This document shows positions 13,921-22,590 of a stretch of DNA of 50,730 nt, in pieces. Below the pieces are notes generated by a model. That model was not told where the DNA came from. It did not search any database and saw nothing but the letters and a program-made list of their open reading frames with translations. Location: positions 1 to 50,730 of the IMG/VR virus record IMGVR_UViG_3300028374_000504, one strand, 5' to 3'. The stretch comes from a virus. Both the position numbers and the translations under genes were made by a program. Position 1 is the first letter of the stretch. Each line of letters opens with the position of its first letter.

Positions 13921-14385
13921 ATGACTGAACAACGACCACTACCTGAAAATGTCGGTGCCCTGATGCACCCTGTAAATCGCAATTATATCATGTTTTCTAC
14001 GTTCGATGGTTCAAACGTAGAGAAAGCTGAGTACATTATGGATTTACCTGAGTATCAAGAATGTATCAAGAAACTTGTAACAGTGATGGAATACGAAAAT
14101 TTTCAAGCTATTGCTGAGGCTGCTTCGGATGATTTTGTTGACCGGAAGCCAATTCACTTGCCACAGACGATTCGCCGTATGGATGACATTCCAGAAGATT
14201 TCGCAGATATTATCACGGAGAATTGTGAAACTTATGGCGAAGACACTTATGCAATCCTACGATTTTTTGAATTTCAAACAGACGACGATGGTGAAGCTGC
14301 ATACTTCCCTGTCCATGTTAATTTGACCAAAGAAGGATTTCAAAATCAAAAGGCTGCGATGGCCCAGGTCCAAGAGGAAGAATAA
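13921..14385 (+). CDS. acidic hypothetical protein
   Basis: A 154-residue, strongly acidic protein with a good ribosome site (AAAGGA) before ATG. No catalytic motif is evident; hydrophobic and acidic segments alternate (FSTFDGSNVEKAEYIMDLPE, later FFEFQTDDDGEAAYFPVHV). It ends directly before a glycosyltransferase ATG, so it is part of the glycan operon. It may be a phage conserved protein unrelated to sugars. No family is recognised. Confidence 0.7.
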   Translation: MTEQRPLPENVGALMHPVNRNYIMFSTFDGSNVEKAEYIMDLPEYQECIKKLVTVMEYENFQAIAEAASDDFVDRKPIHLPQTIRRMDDIPEDFADIITENCETYGEDTYAILRFFEFQTDDDGEAAYFPVHVNLTKEGFQNQKAAMAQVQEEE

Positions 14386-15240
14386 ATGAATTTTGTTTAT
14401 GTATCTGACTTCTTTTTGGGCGAAACGAATGGTGGCGCTGAACAAAATGACGATGAACTTTTGGCTATTTTAGAGTCACGGGGCCACACTGTTGAAAAGC
14501 AAAAGAGCGACAGCGTAACACAAAAATGGTTAGAAGAAAATAAAGATAAAAAGTTTTTGATTTCGAATTTTATTTTCATGTTTAACAGAATGAAAGATAA
14601 GATTATCGAGCTGGGCTTGGATTATACGATTATCGAGCACGACCACAAATATCTTGTTACAAGAGATCCATCTTATTATCGAGAAACTGATTATGTTGCT
14701 CCCGAAGGTGATCTGAGAAATGTGAATTTTTACAATAATGCCAATGCTATTCTTTGTCAGTCTGCTTTACATGCAGAGATTATCTTTTCTAACTTAAAAT
14801 TGGACACCATTTTTAATGTCGGTGGTAATTTGTGGAAAAAAGAAACATTAGATTTGCTAGAGACATTGATTGATTCTGCCAAAAAGGAAAATACAGCTTC
14901 AATTATGCGTTCAGATACAATACACAAAAACACAAAGGGTGCCATAGAATTTTGTCAGAAAAAAGATATCGATTTTGTTCTGTTGGAACCTCAATCACAT
15001 GAATCTTTTCTAAAAGAGATGTCTGAGAATGACACATTTGTCTTTTTTCCTCTCACGGTGGAAACATTATCACGCATTGTTGTAGAAGCAAGGATGATGG
15101 GTTGCAAAGTGAAGACAAATACTAACATAGGAGCGGCAACAGAACCGTGGTTTCAACTGAACGGAAAGGAGTTGATCGATGCTATGAGGGAAAAGCGGAA
15201 TTTTATCCCCGAAATGATCGAAAATATCTTTAGCGAGTAA
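14386..15240 (+). CDS. putative glycosyltransferase, GT-B type
   Basis: A 284-residue protein shorter than its GT4-like neighbours but with the same logic: NFVYVSDFFLGETNGGAEQ at the N-terminus, as in GT4 enzymes with a GGAE loop, and FFPLTVETLSRIVVEARMMG near residue 220, in which Glu residues 8 apart fit the E-X7-E donor motif. It starts one base after the previous stop. The middle is short, so the acceptor domain may be reduced. Glycosyltransferase is the best call; sugar unknown. Confidence 0.75.
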   Translation: MNFVYVSDFFLGETNGGAEQNDDELLAILESRGHTVEKQKSDSVTQKWLEENKDKKFLISNFIFMFNRMKDKIIELGLDYTIIEHDHKYLVTRDPSYYRETDYVAPEGDLRNVNFYNNANAILCQSALHAEIIFSNLKLDTIFNVGGNLWKKETLDLLETLIDSAKKENTASIMRSDTIHKNTKGAIEFCQKKDIDFVLLEPQSHESFLKEMSENDTFVFFPLTVETLSRIVVEARMMGCKVKTNTNIGAATEPWFQLNGKELIDAMREKRNFIPEMIENIFSE

Positions 15241-15241
15241 T

Positions 15242-16165
15242 ATGATGAAAATAGTTTTAGTAGGTCCGAAGACAAATTCTTCTAATCACTATGATGGCAT
15301 CGTTTGGAACTATTATCTCCCACTTAAAAGCCTCGGACACGAGGTTTTTTTGTTGAACACTTTGGTAGGAGATAATAATACAAGATTACAAACAATTATA
15401 GATGAAAAAGAACCTGATTTAATCTTTACCATTTTAACTGGAGAAGGGATAACGGCAGAACCACTTAGAACCATCAAACATTGCACTGATAATACGGAAA
15501 TAGTAACTTTTAACCTGTTTTGTGACGATAGTTGGAGATTTGAACAATATTCATCAAAAAAATGTCATAATTTCAACTTTGTCGGAACTACAGAACCCAA
15601 TTGTCTCGAAAAGTACAAAAATATAGGTTATAACAACGTTATTTTAACTCAATGGCATGCAAACGATGATTTATATAGCATTGAACCGAATAAAAACAAG
15701 ATTATTGATGTGGCACATATCGGAGCACTCTATCCCGACCGCGAGAAACAGGTTAAGTATCTAAAAGCTAATGACATCGACGTTCAAGTGTTTTCGGGCG
15801 TCTCATTCGACCATATGATTGATATTATGTCCCAGTCTTTGATTGTTTTAAGTTTCTCAAGAAATCCTAATGATAAGGAAGGCAAAACACAGATGAAACA
15901 GCGTCCTTTTGAGATCGCTGCAACGGGTGCGCTCGCCCTTATCGAATATCACAATGGTATGGAAAATTACTTTGAATCCAACAGAGAAGCAGTGTACTTT
16001 GAAAATGAGGCCAGTCTGCTCCTCAAATTAAAAAAACTCCTTGACAGGCCCGCCGTAGCGCTTAACTTATCTAAGCGAGGTCATGAGAAGTACAGAGCGA
16101 AACACACTTCTCGCCTAGTTCTAGAAAGTCTTTTGTCACGGATTATGAATGGCGACAATCAATAA
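15242..16165 (+). CDS. CgeB-like glycosyltransferase
   Basis: A 307-residue GT-B protein of the CgeB type. It begins KIVLVGPKTNSSNHYDGIVW with LKSLGHEVFLLNT, typical of these N-terminal domains. The C-terminal part carries QMKQRPFEIAATGALALIEY, the E-containing donor motif of the Glyco_trans_1_2 family, followed by FENEASLLLKLKKLL. It follows the previous transferase with one base between. Bacterial CgeB relatives act in spore or surface glycosylation; the phage substrate is unknown. Confidence 0.85.
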   Translation: MMKIVLVGPKTNSSNHYDGIVWNYYLPLKSLGHEVFLLNTLVGDNNTRLQTIIDEKEPDLIFTILTGEGITAEPLRTIKHCTDNTEIVTFNLFCDDSWRFEQYSSKKCHNFNFVGTTEPNCLEKYKNIGYNNVILTQWHANDDLYSIEPNKNKIIDVAHIGALYPDREKQVKYLKANDIDVQVFSGVSFDHMIDIMSQSLIVLSFSRNPNDKEGKTQMKQRPFEIAATGALALIEYHNGMENYFESNREAVYFENEASLLLKLKKLLDRPAVALNLSKRGHEKYRAKHTSRLVLESLLSRIMNGDNQ

Positions 16166-16370
16166 ACGTCATTGTGTGTTTGAGTATGATAACTTAAACA
16201 CACTTCTTTATTTAAAGAAGCAAACAGCGGTGACGGGATTCGATAGAATTGTTACCTTTCGTCATCCCAAAGAAATTAAAGTGAAATACAGCTTCTTTTC
16301 AGACGGTGTAATGGTATACACTTCGCGTGAAAAGAACGATAAAGAAAAACAAAAGGACTTTAAATGGTAA
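16149..16370 (+). CDS. small RHC-motif protein
   Basis: A 73-residue ORF, MATINKRHCVFEYDNLNTL..., with Arg-His-Cys at residues 7-9 followed by Val-Phe as in the ORF at 5309. The remaining sequence alternates strands and charged turns (IVTFRHPKEIKVKYSFFSDGVMVY) and ends in a Lys/Glu-rich tail. It overlaps the upstream glycosyltransferase by 17 bases and the next gene by 7. It shows that the RHC set is not confined to the tRNA region. Function unknown. Confidence 0.65.
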   Translation: MATINKRHCVFEYDNLNTLLYLKKQTAVTGFDRIVTFRHPKEIKVKYSFFSDGVMVYTSREKNDKEKQKDFKW

Positions 16371-16687
16371 TCAAAGAAGAAACATTTTTTACAATTAAAT
16401 ATCGTGATTTCTTAGACTTCGTGAAGGAAACATTTGATATTTCCGAGGAAGAACTGATTCAATGTAATGGTAACTTTTATGGAAACGCCGCCAAGAACAT
16501 TATCGTAGAGGTCGCGCTTGATCACGATCACGCGCCTGTAACTAAAATGTATCAACAACTTAATAAATGGGATTCTTTAAAGAACCGTCTGCCCACAAAA
16601 GCTTCAGTACAAGAAGTTATGCAGTTTTGTTGCGATACTGGTGATATCAAACCGGGCAAGTATCTTCTCCGTCGAGGGCTAGGATAG
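16364..16687 (+). CDS. hypothetical protein
   Basis: A 107-residue protein starting in an overlap with the RHC ORF. It has a mixed helical and strand pattern (FLDFVKETFDISEEELIQ, then GNFYGNAAKNIIVEVALDH) and a CC pair near residue 89. The C-terminus is basic (YLLRRGLG). The last codons and the stop lie inside a GC-rich hairpin at 16670-16699, which may mark the end of this transcription unit. No family is recognised. Confidence 0.65.
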   Translation: MVIKEETFFTIKYRDFLDFVKETFDISEEELIQCNGNFYGNAAKNIIVEVALDHDHAPVTKMYQQLNKWDSLKNRLPTKASVQEVMQFCCDTGDIKPGKYLLRRGLG

Positions 16688-16914
16688 CCCCCGTCGACGC
16701 AGACTTCAGCCTGCTCGCCGCAACTAGGCCTGTATACAGGAAATACATTTAGTACGAGCGTGTTATCCTAATTTCTATTGCAAATGTATCACGTTTTTCT
16801 TGCGAACGCGAACAATAGATGGCGAACATTTTAGTTACAGTAGTTTTATTGCAATCGGCAGAGAGGAAATAGAATTGGTTCATCGATCAGAACCCTCGTT
16901 AACTTTGGGTAATT
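16670..16914. other. structured non-coding gap in the glycan operon
   Basis: The longest gap between glycan genes. A GC-rich hairpin comes first (CGTCGA-GGGCT, loop AGGAT, AGCCC-TCGACG with a 3-base bulge, 16670-16699). Then come a 12-bp palindrome CCTGTATACAGG (16729-16740), an 8-bp inverted repeat ATACATTT/AAATGTAT (16743-16750 and 16782-16789) and GGTTC/GAACC flanking ATCGATCA near 16878. It could be a terminator plus new promoter, an operator or a small RNA. No convincing ORF; a 16-codon TTG-started leader overlapping the next gene is possible. Confidence 0.4.
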
Positions 16915-17841
16915 ATGTCAGATAAGAAAACAATTTTAGTAAGAGATTACCCAAATTTTGCGGGGTCTTGGATTTATAACGCCTACGCCCGCGCGTGGGA
17001 ATCTCTGGGATATGACGTAGAAAGGTGGACATCACTTGATGAACATTATGTTGATGGTAAACAACTCATGATTACTACGTCTGACATTATGTTGCATCGC
17101 CGCTCAGAGGGTTTTTTAGATTTTCTACACAGATTTGAAAAAGTGTATATGTGGGTTACTCCTACAAAATTTCCACAACCGTGGGCACGTCACCCAAATT
17201 TCATCGATTCTGTTGGTCGAAATATTGAATTTGTTAGACAACTTAACGGAATTGAGAATGTTGTAAAGTGGACATTCTGTAATGTAAATAAACGACCAGA
17301 GTTTTGGAAAGCATGGGATAAAGTTCATTATGTTCCACTAGCTTACGACCACTTGGGTTACGAAGTAATCGAAGATGAAAAATGGACTTTCGACGCGGCC
17401 TATGTTGGGTCATGGGCAGACAACGGATTCAATACGAAAAAGAAAATAATGAAAGTCCATTTTTCCGCATTCAAAAATTCAGATCTCAAATGCGGCTTTT
17501 TTATTAACAAGAATTTGACCCATGAACAAGAATGTAAACTGTTATCTAATAGCAAAGTTTGTATTAATATTCATGACGATTACCAGCGTGAACTACACCT
17601 CGATACCAATGAAAGAACCTTTAAAACTTTGGGCTTGAACGGTCTCTTGGTTTCTGATACAGTAGGAGAAGTGATTCCCGATTACCCCGGCGTCTGGCAA
17701 ACAGACTCGCCCGAAGAAATGGTTGCAATGGTAAAACATGTTATTGGCAATCTTGAAGCGATCGATCGTGAGACGACAAAGAAACGCATTCTAGAAAATG
17801 ACACGTACGTCAATCGATGTAAACAATTAGAAAAACTATAG
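16915..17841 (+). CDS. CgeB-like glycosyltransferase
   Basis: A 308-residue GT-B-type protein of CgeB-like layout. It has a glycine-poor N-terminal domain (ILVRDYPNFAGSWIYNAYAR) and a C-terminal segment NERTFKTLGLNGLLVSDTVG with the acidic donor motif, followed by TDSPEEMVAMVKHVI as in families that share the Glyco_trans_1_2 domain. It follows the structured intergenic gap, so it may begin a new transcript. No strong Shine-Dalgarno precedes the ATG. Substrate unknown. Confidence 0.8.
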   Translation: MSDKKTILVRDYPNFAGSWIYNAYARAWESLGYDVERWTSLDEHYVDGKQLMITTSDIMLHRRSEGFLDFLHRFEKVYMWVTPTKFPQPWARHPNFIDSVGRNIEFVRQLNGIENVVKWTFCNVNKRPEFWKAWDKVHYVPLAYDHLGYEVIEDEKWTFDAAYVGSWADNGFNTKKKIMKVHFSAFKNSDLKCGFFINKNLTHEQECKLLSNSKVCINIHDDYQRELHLDTNERTFKTLGLNGLLVSDTVGEVIPDYPGVWQTDSPEEMVAMVKHVIGNLEAIDRETTKKRILENDTYVNRCKQLEKL

Positions 17842-17853
17842 AAGAGGCGCATT

Positions 17854-18174
17854 ATGTGGGCAAACAATTTGTTTGAAGCTATCATGGTTCTAGGTTCTCT
17901 ATCAACAGAAGAAAGAGAATATTTACAAGAGAAATTCGATTCATCATATTATTATCTTGAAGAAGACGAGCGATACAGCAGTGAATATGATGAAGTTGAT
18001 ATCAATATGATTGAAAAGACTTTAATGGATAAAGGCGTAATTAAACGTCCTAAAATTGAAAGAGCTTATCGCAGTGTTTGTTTTGAGAAAAGAGTTGATC
18101 TTGAAGATCTCTATTATTTTTTAACTTTGATTGAATCTCGCAATGTGGAAAAAATTAGTGGATTTATCAAATGA
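17854..18174 (+). CDS. hypothetical protein
   Basis: A 106-residue acidic, mostly helical protein with AGAGGCGC before its ATG. A tyrosine-rich acidic stretch (SSYYYLEEDERYSSEYDE) lies near residues 30-47. It overlaps the next small ORF by an ATGA and sits between two glycosyltransferases. No enzyme motif or membrane segment; no family is recognised. Confidence 0.6.
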   Translation: MWANNLFEAIMVLGSLSTEEREYLQEKFDSSYYYLEEDERYSSEYDEVDINMIEKTLMDKGVIKRPKIERAYRSVCFEKRVDLEDLYYFLTLIESRNVEKISGFIK

Positions 18175-18377
18175 AAGATTCAAAATTTGACAAATACAAA
18201 GAGCTTTTTCAAAAATATTATGATTTATTAGATGAAGGAATGCTTCCTCAATCTTCTGAATTGTCAATTATAAGCAAAAAGCTTGACAAGTTGTGGGATT
18301 CATTTGGATACCGAGACTCGGAGATTATGAGGAATTGGTGTCAGTTCGCGTTGACGGAAAGATATGAAGAATCCTAA
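18171..18377 (+). CDS. small hypothetical helical protein
   Basis: A 68-residue, Lys- and Leu-rich protein that should be mainly alpha-helical (DKYKELFQKYYDLLDEG, then LSIISKKLDKLWDSF). Coupled to both neighbours: ATGA overlap at the start and a 14-base overlap with the GT2 gene at the end. No family is recognised and no functional motif is visible. Confidence 0.6.
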   Translation: MKDSKFDKYKELFQKYYDLLDEGMLPQSSELSIISKKLDKLWDSFGYRDSEIMRNWCQFALTERYEES

Positions 18378-19116
18378 AATTAGTGTTATTATACCCGTTT
18401 ATAACGCCAAAAGCTATATACTGGAAGCAATCGAATCCGTTCGCAAACAGGATTACGAGGGCGAAATACAGCTCATGGTTATTGACAATGAATCAACGGA
18501 TGGAACTTATGAGTTGCTGGTTGATAAAATTGGTGGTCAGTACGACATTATCTTTTTAACTGCCGAAAATAAATATAAATATTCATGGGATGAGCCAACG
18601 CGCTTGGGGCTTCAATATATGGAAGGTTCTGAATACTTCATGTTTATGGCCGCTGATGACTTGTTGCAACCAAATTTCATTTCAAATTGTATGAAGATCA
18701 TCATGAAAGCCCCAGAAAAGATTAAGGCTCTACAAAGTCCTGTTCAATTCTTTGGCGGTTGGAATCATCAACAAAAATATGAATACAAAAATTTAGATGA
18801 ATTTAAGAAACAGATGTTGCAACGAAGCGTTGTAAACACACCAACAATTATCTGGCACCGATCGTTCTATGACGATGGTTTGATGGAACTTACGGAACCA
18901 GAAGAATACTATGGCGCAGATGATTATGCATTATACTGTGCACTCGCCACTCGCGGTCATTTCATTTGGCCCGCACCAAAGTATCTAGGTTACAAATATC
19001 GCATTCATGATAATAACGCCTCTTGGGGTATGCACAAAGAATTGGACGGCCCAAATGTCATTGATAAAAAAATTCAAGAACGTTATCGCAAGATTTGGAA
19101 AGAAGAAACAACCTGA
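18364..19116 (+). CDS. GT2-family glycosyltransferase (GT-A fold)
   Basis: A 250-residue inverting-type glycosyltransferase. The N-terminus ISVIIPVYNAKSYILEAIES is the GT2 hallmark, followed by VIDNESTDGTYELL and the metal-binding FMAADDLLQPNF (a DD in place of DXD) near residue 97. A later EEYYGADDYALYCALA segment fits the catalytic acidic region. No membrane helices, so it acts on a lipid-linked or soluble acceptor at the cytoplasmic face. The 3' end overlaps the RHC ORF in another frame. Confidence 0.9.
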   Translation: MKNPKISVIIPVYNAKSYILEAIESVRKQDYEGEIQLMVIDNESTDGTYELLVDKIGGQYDIIFLTAENKYKYSWDEPTRLGLQYMEGSEYFMFMAADDLLQPNFISNCMKIIMKAPEKIKALQSPVQFFGGWNHQQKYEYKNLDEFKKQMLQRSVVNTPTIIWHRSFYDDGLMELTEPEEYYGADDYALYCALATRGHFIWPAPKYLGYKYRIHDNNASWGMHKELDGPNVIDKKIQERYRKIWKEETT

Positions 19117-19417
19117 ATCCGCAGCCAGACATTGCGAATATCTCAATCATTATTTTCAACCTGTCCCTACTTGTGTCCAAACGCGCCAAAGGGTGCATCA
19201 CCGACCAGCAGGACGATCGTACCCTCCGACGCGCGACCTTGCTCATTCTAAAAAATTAATAATGTTCAGAGTAACAAGGGCCAATGGCTTTGTGGCTAAT
19301 AAAGATGGTTATATTGGCGATTGTAAATTTCTCAAAAAAATTGAAGAAGTTGATTTAGCTTCTGCTTCCGGACTAAAACGACATAAAACAAACAGGAGAA
19401 AAAATGAATCTAGCTGA
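19055..19417 (+). CDS. RHC-motif protein between GT2 and the ThDP enzyme
   Basis: A 120-residue reading overlapping the GT2 gene by 62 bases and the next gene by 14. Its Arg-His-Cys occurs at about residues 25-27 (ESAARHCEYLNHYF) after a basic leader, deeper than in sister ORFs, so the true start may lie downstream at a non-ATG codon. The middle is Arg/Pro/His-rich; the end (FRVTRANGFVANKDGYIGDC) is strand-like. Without the motif it would be hard to support, though it fills an otherwise empty 290-base gap. Confidence 0.5.
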   Translation: MSLIKKFKNVIARFGKKKQPESAARHCEYLNHYFQPVPTCVQTRQRVHHRPAGRSYPPTRDLAHSKKLIMFRVTRANGFVANKDGYIGDCKFLKKIEEVDLASASGLKRHKTNRRKNESS

Positions 19418-21224
19418 TAAAATTGTATCTGTTCTTGTAAAAGATGGAGTTGATCGTTTTTTCATGGTTACCGGTGGCGGTGCCATGTTCTTGAATGATG
19501 CCGTTGCGAAGAGTTCTGATGCAAAAGCGACCTTTATGCACCACGAACAGTCATGCGCCATGGCAGCGGTCGCATATGCTCGACAAACAGGGAATCCTTG
19601 TTGTTGCATTGTAACGACTGGTTGTGGTGTGACAAACGCAATGACCGGTTTGCTTGACGCATGGCAGGATAGTGTTCCTGTCATTTTCATTTCTGGCGCA
19701 GTGGGTGCACAGTATACGACACAGCCTCATATTGCAACAGTTCACGGAGATGCAAAGAAAGTTCGCCATCTGGGTGTACAAGAAGCAAATTGTCAAGATA
19801 TTGTTACTCCATACACAAAACATTACCAGTTTTTGACTAGACTTAGCGGTCTCGGCGACGGGCTCAGGGAATTATACAGTGGTCGACCCGGCCCTATATG
19901 GATTGAAATTCCTCTTGATAGTCAATCTACGCCGGCATCTGAACATGCTTACTACAATACGCCTAATCTAAGACCAAATAGGAGTTATCTTTCTCCTTGG
20001 TCTGCAAAAATGCTTCATAAAAGATTGAAATTAGCTCGGAGACCACTCATTCTCGCCGGTGCGGGAATTAGACAAGGCAGAGCAGTTAAATCATTCAATG
20101 ATTTTATCAAAAAGCATCATATTCCGTTTGTAACAACATACGGCGCAGTTGATATTGCGCAATCAAGAGATGTGCAGCAAAAGAATATTGGCGTTGTCGG
20201 AATCAAAGGTTCTCGCGCAGGTAACTTTGCAATGCAAAACTGTGATTTGCTGCTAGTCCTTGGTTCCTCACTATCTACGCCGGTGGTTGGTTACGATTTA
20301 AATAAATGGGTACCCGAAGCTAACGTGGTAATCATAGACATCGATAAAGAGGAGCACAAAAAGTATGGTGATTTTGATCAACTTTTTATCGAGATAAGTA
20401 TCAATTCTTTCTTTAGAGAATTTGATAAAAAAGGAATGTCATTTCGCGATGAATTGAACAAGTGGAGCGCCAAAACGCTGGCTTGGAAATTCAATTGGAA
20501 AGTATCTGATGAACCTCGACGCTCCGAAGGTGGTCATGATTTCTACAAATTCATGGGTGCGCTCAATAACACTCTAGCAAACGAAGACGAAAAATATACG
20601 GTAATTGGTGATGCAGGGTCGGCTTATTACGTTCCATCACAAATGTTTGAAGCGCCAACGCACAGACTTATTACACCATTGGCACAGGCCGAAATGGGCG
20701 CAACAATCCCATATATGGTCGGCGCAGCGCAAGCTGGTGTAAACGTATTGGGCATTACTGGTGATGGTTCTTTTATGACAAATCTTCAGGAACTTCAAGT
20801 CATTGAACAGTTGCAGTTACCTGTGGTATTATTTGTTTGGAACAACGATGGGTACTTGTCAATCCGAAATACACAAGAGAATTACTTCGACAATAGATTG
20901 TTTGGAACAAATGCCGAATCAGGCCTTAAAATCTCGAATATTGAGAAGATTACGAAAGCATTTAATCTTTCATACTTATGCGTTTCCGCAGAGGATGATC
21001 TGAAAGAATCAATGGCTAATGTTTTTCAAGATTTGAAACAGGTGCGCCCACTAGTTGTTGAAGTAATGTGTGCACCTGTGCAGGATGTGTTCCCTACAAT
21101 TGGAGCGAAAGAAGTCAATGGAGACTTTATTTCTAGACGCTTGGAGGATATGAAACCTTTCATCGATCGTGAAACATTCGCAAAACACATGATTATTGAC
21201 ATGGATCCATCAAGTGAAGAATAA
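19404..21224 (+). CDS. acetolactate-synthase-like ThDP enzyme (YerE-like candidate)
   Basis: A 606-residue thiamine-diphosphate enzyme with the three-domain layout of acetohydroxyacid synthases. The catalytic Glu48 lies in MHHEQSCAMAAVAYAR, and the ThDP motif starts with GDG at 453-455 and ends with WNND near 480. AHAS-like enzymes move a two-carbon unit from pyruvate. The yersiniose enzyme YerE is of this family and attaches that unit to C4 of a CDP-3,6-dideoxy-4-ketohexose. The E1-type dehydratase and SDR genes nearby make this reading attractive. A simple acetolactate synthase or another decarboxylase is the alternative. AGGAG precedes the ATG. Confidence 0.85.
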   Translation: MNLADKIVSVLVKDGVDRFFMVTGGGAMFLNDAVAKSSDAKATFMHHEQSCAMAAVAYARQTGNPCCCIVTTGCGVTNAMTGLLDAWQDSVPVIFISGAVGAQYTTQPHIATVHGDAKKVRHLGVQEANCQDIVTPYTKHYQFLTRLSGLGDGLRELYSGRPGPIWIEIPLDSQSTPASEHAYYNTPNLRPNRSYLSPWSAKMLHKRLKLARRPLILAGAGIRQGRAVKSFNDFIKKHHIPFVTTYGAVDIAQSRDVQQKNIGVVGIKGSRAGNFAMQNCDLLLVLGSSLSTPVVGYDLNKWVPEANVVIIDIDKEEHKKYGDFDQLFIEISINSFFREFDKKGMSFRDELNKWSAKTLAWKFNWKVSDEPRRSEGGHDFYKFMGALNNTLANEDEKYTVIGDAGSAYYVPSQMFEAPTHRLITPLAQAEMGATIPYMVGAAQAGVNVLGITGDGSFMTNLQELQVIEQLQLPVVLFVWNNDGYLSIRNTQENYFDNRLFGTNAESGLKISNIEKITKAFNLSYLCVSAEDDLKESMANVFQDLKQVRPLVVEVMCAPVQDVFPTIGAKEVNGDFISRRLEDMKPFIDRETFAKHMIIDMDPSSEE

Positions 21225-21438
21225 AAGACACTGTTTTGTACATTTGTCGGACATTTCTGAAAGGCGAGCGAAGTTGAATAATGATTATGAAGTTAGAACA
21301 ATCGAGTTTTATGAGAATTTTAGAGAAAGAAGGTTAAAATTCATAAAATGTAATTATTCGGTTTCTTGTCCTAGTCAATTTAAAGTAAAAATGTACATCC
21401 CTAAATATCAATCAGAAAATAGCATATTCGAATGGTGA
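21214..21438 (+). CDS. small RHC-motif protein
   Basis: From the GTG at 21214 this is a 74-residue basic protein beginning (M)KNKRHCFVHLSD, with Arg-His-Cys at residues 5-7. A TTG six codons upstream is an alternative start. The protein is rich in Arg, Lys and aromatic residues (YEVRTIEFYENFRERRLKF) and has two further Cys. It overlaps the end of the ThDP enzyme gene by 11 bases, so the pair is probably co-translated. Function unknown. Confidence 0.6.
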   Translation: MKNKRHCFVHLSDISERRAKLNNDYEVRTIEFYENFRERRLKFIKCNYSVSCPSQFKVKMYIPKYQSENSIFEW

Positions 21439-21444
21439 GGCAAA

Positions 21445-22407
21445 ATGGCTAAGAAAAAAACAATATTAAATCTTCAAAAGATGAAATTTGAAGGACCACA
21501 AGTTACTTGGATTACAGCGTATGATTATCCGACAGCTGTCGCCGCCGAACGAGCAGAGGTTGATCTAATTTTGGTAGGCGATAGTGGTGGAATGTGTTTG
21601 TTAGGTTACGAAAACACACATCCTGTTACAATGGATGAAATGATCACAATGACCAAAGCTGTCCGCCGCGGCGCCCCTAATACATTTATTATCGGGGACA
21701 TGCCACAAGGTTCATATGAGGTATGCGCAGAAGACGCTGTACGCAACGCTATGCGCTTCGTTAAAGAATGCGGAGTAGATGCTGTGAAACTTGAAGGATG
21801 CCATGAGAAGGTTGTACGCGCGCTCACAAAGGCTGGTATCAACGTTGTCGGCCACTTGGGGTTAACTCCACAGTCAAGTGAAACATTTGGTGGTTACAGA
21901 GTGCAAGGAAAGACCGTTGTATCGTTTTGCAGTATTATGGAAGATGCGTATGATTTAGAAAGAGCAGGTATTTGTTTTCTCTTACTAGAAGGTATGCCCA
22001 CATACTCCGCTGGCAAAGTAAAAGATTTATTGAATATCCCAGTTTACGGAGTTGGAGCAGGAGCGAAACAAGATGGTCAGCTTTTGATTATTTCAGATAT
22101 TTTAGGAAATTATCCAAACTTTAAACCAAGATTCGCTCACAACTTTGTTAATGATGTGTTAACGTCAGACTTTGTGGAAAGTGGTGAAACAGGTTTTTTG
22201 ACAATTGCAGAAGAAGCAATTAAGTTGTTTATGTCAGAAGTGAAAAGTGGAGCTTTTCCATATCCTGACAACATTTATCCTCTGGGCAAGGATCAAGTCG
22301 AATTTGAAAAAGAAATTGTTCGTCAATGGAAATTATTACATTTCAGGGGAAAAAGCAGAATGGCTAGAGTTTTTCCTGATTTAGTTGCAGGAGGCAAAAT
22401 TGATTAA
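21445..22407 (+). CDS. panB: ketopantoate hydroxymethyltransferase-like enzyme (PanB type)
   Basis: A 320-residue PanB-family TIM barrel. PanB adds a hydroxymethyl group from methylenetetrahydrofolate to 2-ketoisovalerate. The family signature is complete: ITAYDYPTA, metal-binding LVGDSGGM and IGDMPQGS, VKLEG with the conserved Lys, GHLGLTPQSSETFGGY, a catalytic-type Glu in LLLEGMP, and GVGAG. The C-terminus is about 50 residues longer than in E. coli PanB. No other pantothenate gene is present; the neighbours are sugar enzymes, so it may hydroxymethylate another ketoacid or ketosugar. TAATG-type spacing and AGG precede the start. Confidence 0.88.
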   Translation: MAKKKTILNLQKMKFEGPQVTWITAYDYPTAVAAERAEVDLILVGDSGGMCLLGYENTHPVTMDEMITMTKAVRRGAPNTFIIGDMPQGSYEVCAEDAVRNAMRFVKECGVDAVKLEGCHEKVVRALTKAGINVVGHLGLTPQSSETFGGYRVQGKTVVSFCSIMEDAYDLERAGICFLLLEGMPTYSAGKVKDLLNIPVYGVGAGAKQDGQLLIISDILGNYPNFKPRFAHNFVNDVLTSDFVESGETGFLTIAEEAIKLFMSEVKSGAFPYPDNIYPLGKDQVEFEKEIVRQWKLLHFRGKSRMARVFPDLVAGGKID

Positions 22408-22585
22408 GAAAACTATCGAGATTCAATGTAATTCAATTCAATTGCGAGAAGTATTTTTATCATGGTTTGAGGATGAAGGTCATCAACATTTTGAAGATTG
22501 GGTGATTAACTATGTGTATGATATTGAAGTTTTAGAATTTGATTTCAAAGATGTTGACCAGTTTATTATCTCAATTGACGAGTAA
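22400..22585 (+). CDS. small acidic hypothetical protein
   Basis: From a TTG at 22400, preceded by AGGAGG with a 6-base gap, this encodes 61 residues: a Lys-rich start then an acidic, aromatic body (WFEDEGHQHFEDWVINYVYD). The strong ribosome site within the end of panB selects this TTG over upstream codons. Strongly acidic and probably soluble. No family is recognised. Confidence 0.6.
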   Translation: MIKKTIEIQCNSIQLREVFLSWFEDEGHQHFEDWVINYVYDIEVLEFDFKDVDQFIISIDE

Positions 22586-22590
22586 TAATA

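Noticed and set aside
18570-18585. TATAAATA, exact match to the T4 late promoter, inside the GT2 gene
   Set aside because: It lies within coding sequence far from any start, and such 8-mers are expected by chance in AT-rich DNA.
21445-22407. Phosphoenolpyruvate mutase (phosphonate synthesis with the ThDP enzyme as phosphonopyruvate decarboxylase)
   Set aside because: The same superfamily, but the motifs (GHLGLTPQS, VKLEG) are those of PanB and the mutase EDK-type motif is absent; the ThDP protein is also much longer than phosphonopyruvate decarboxylases.
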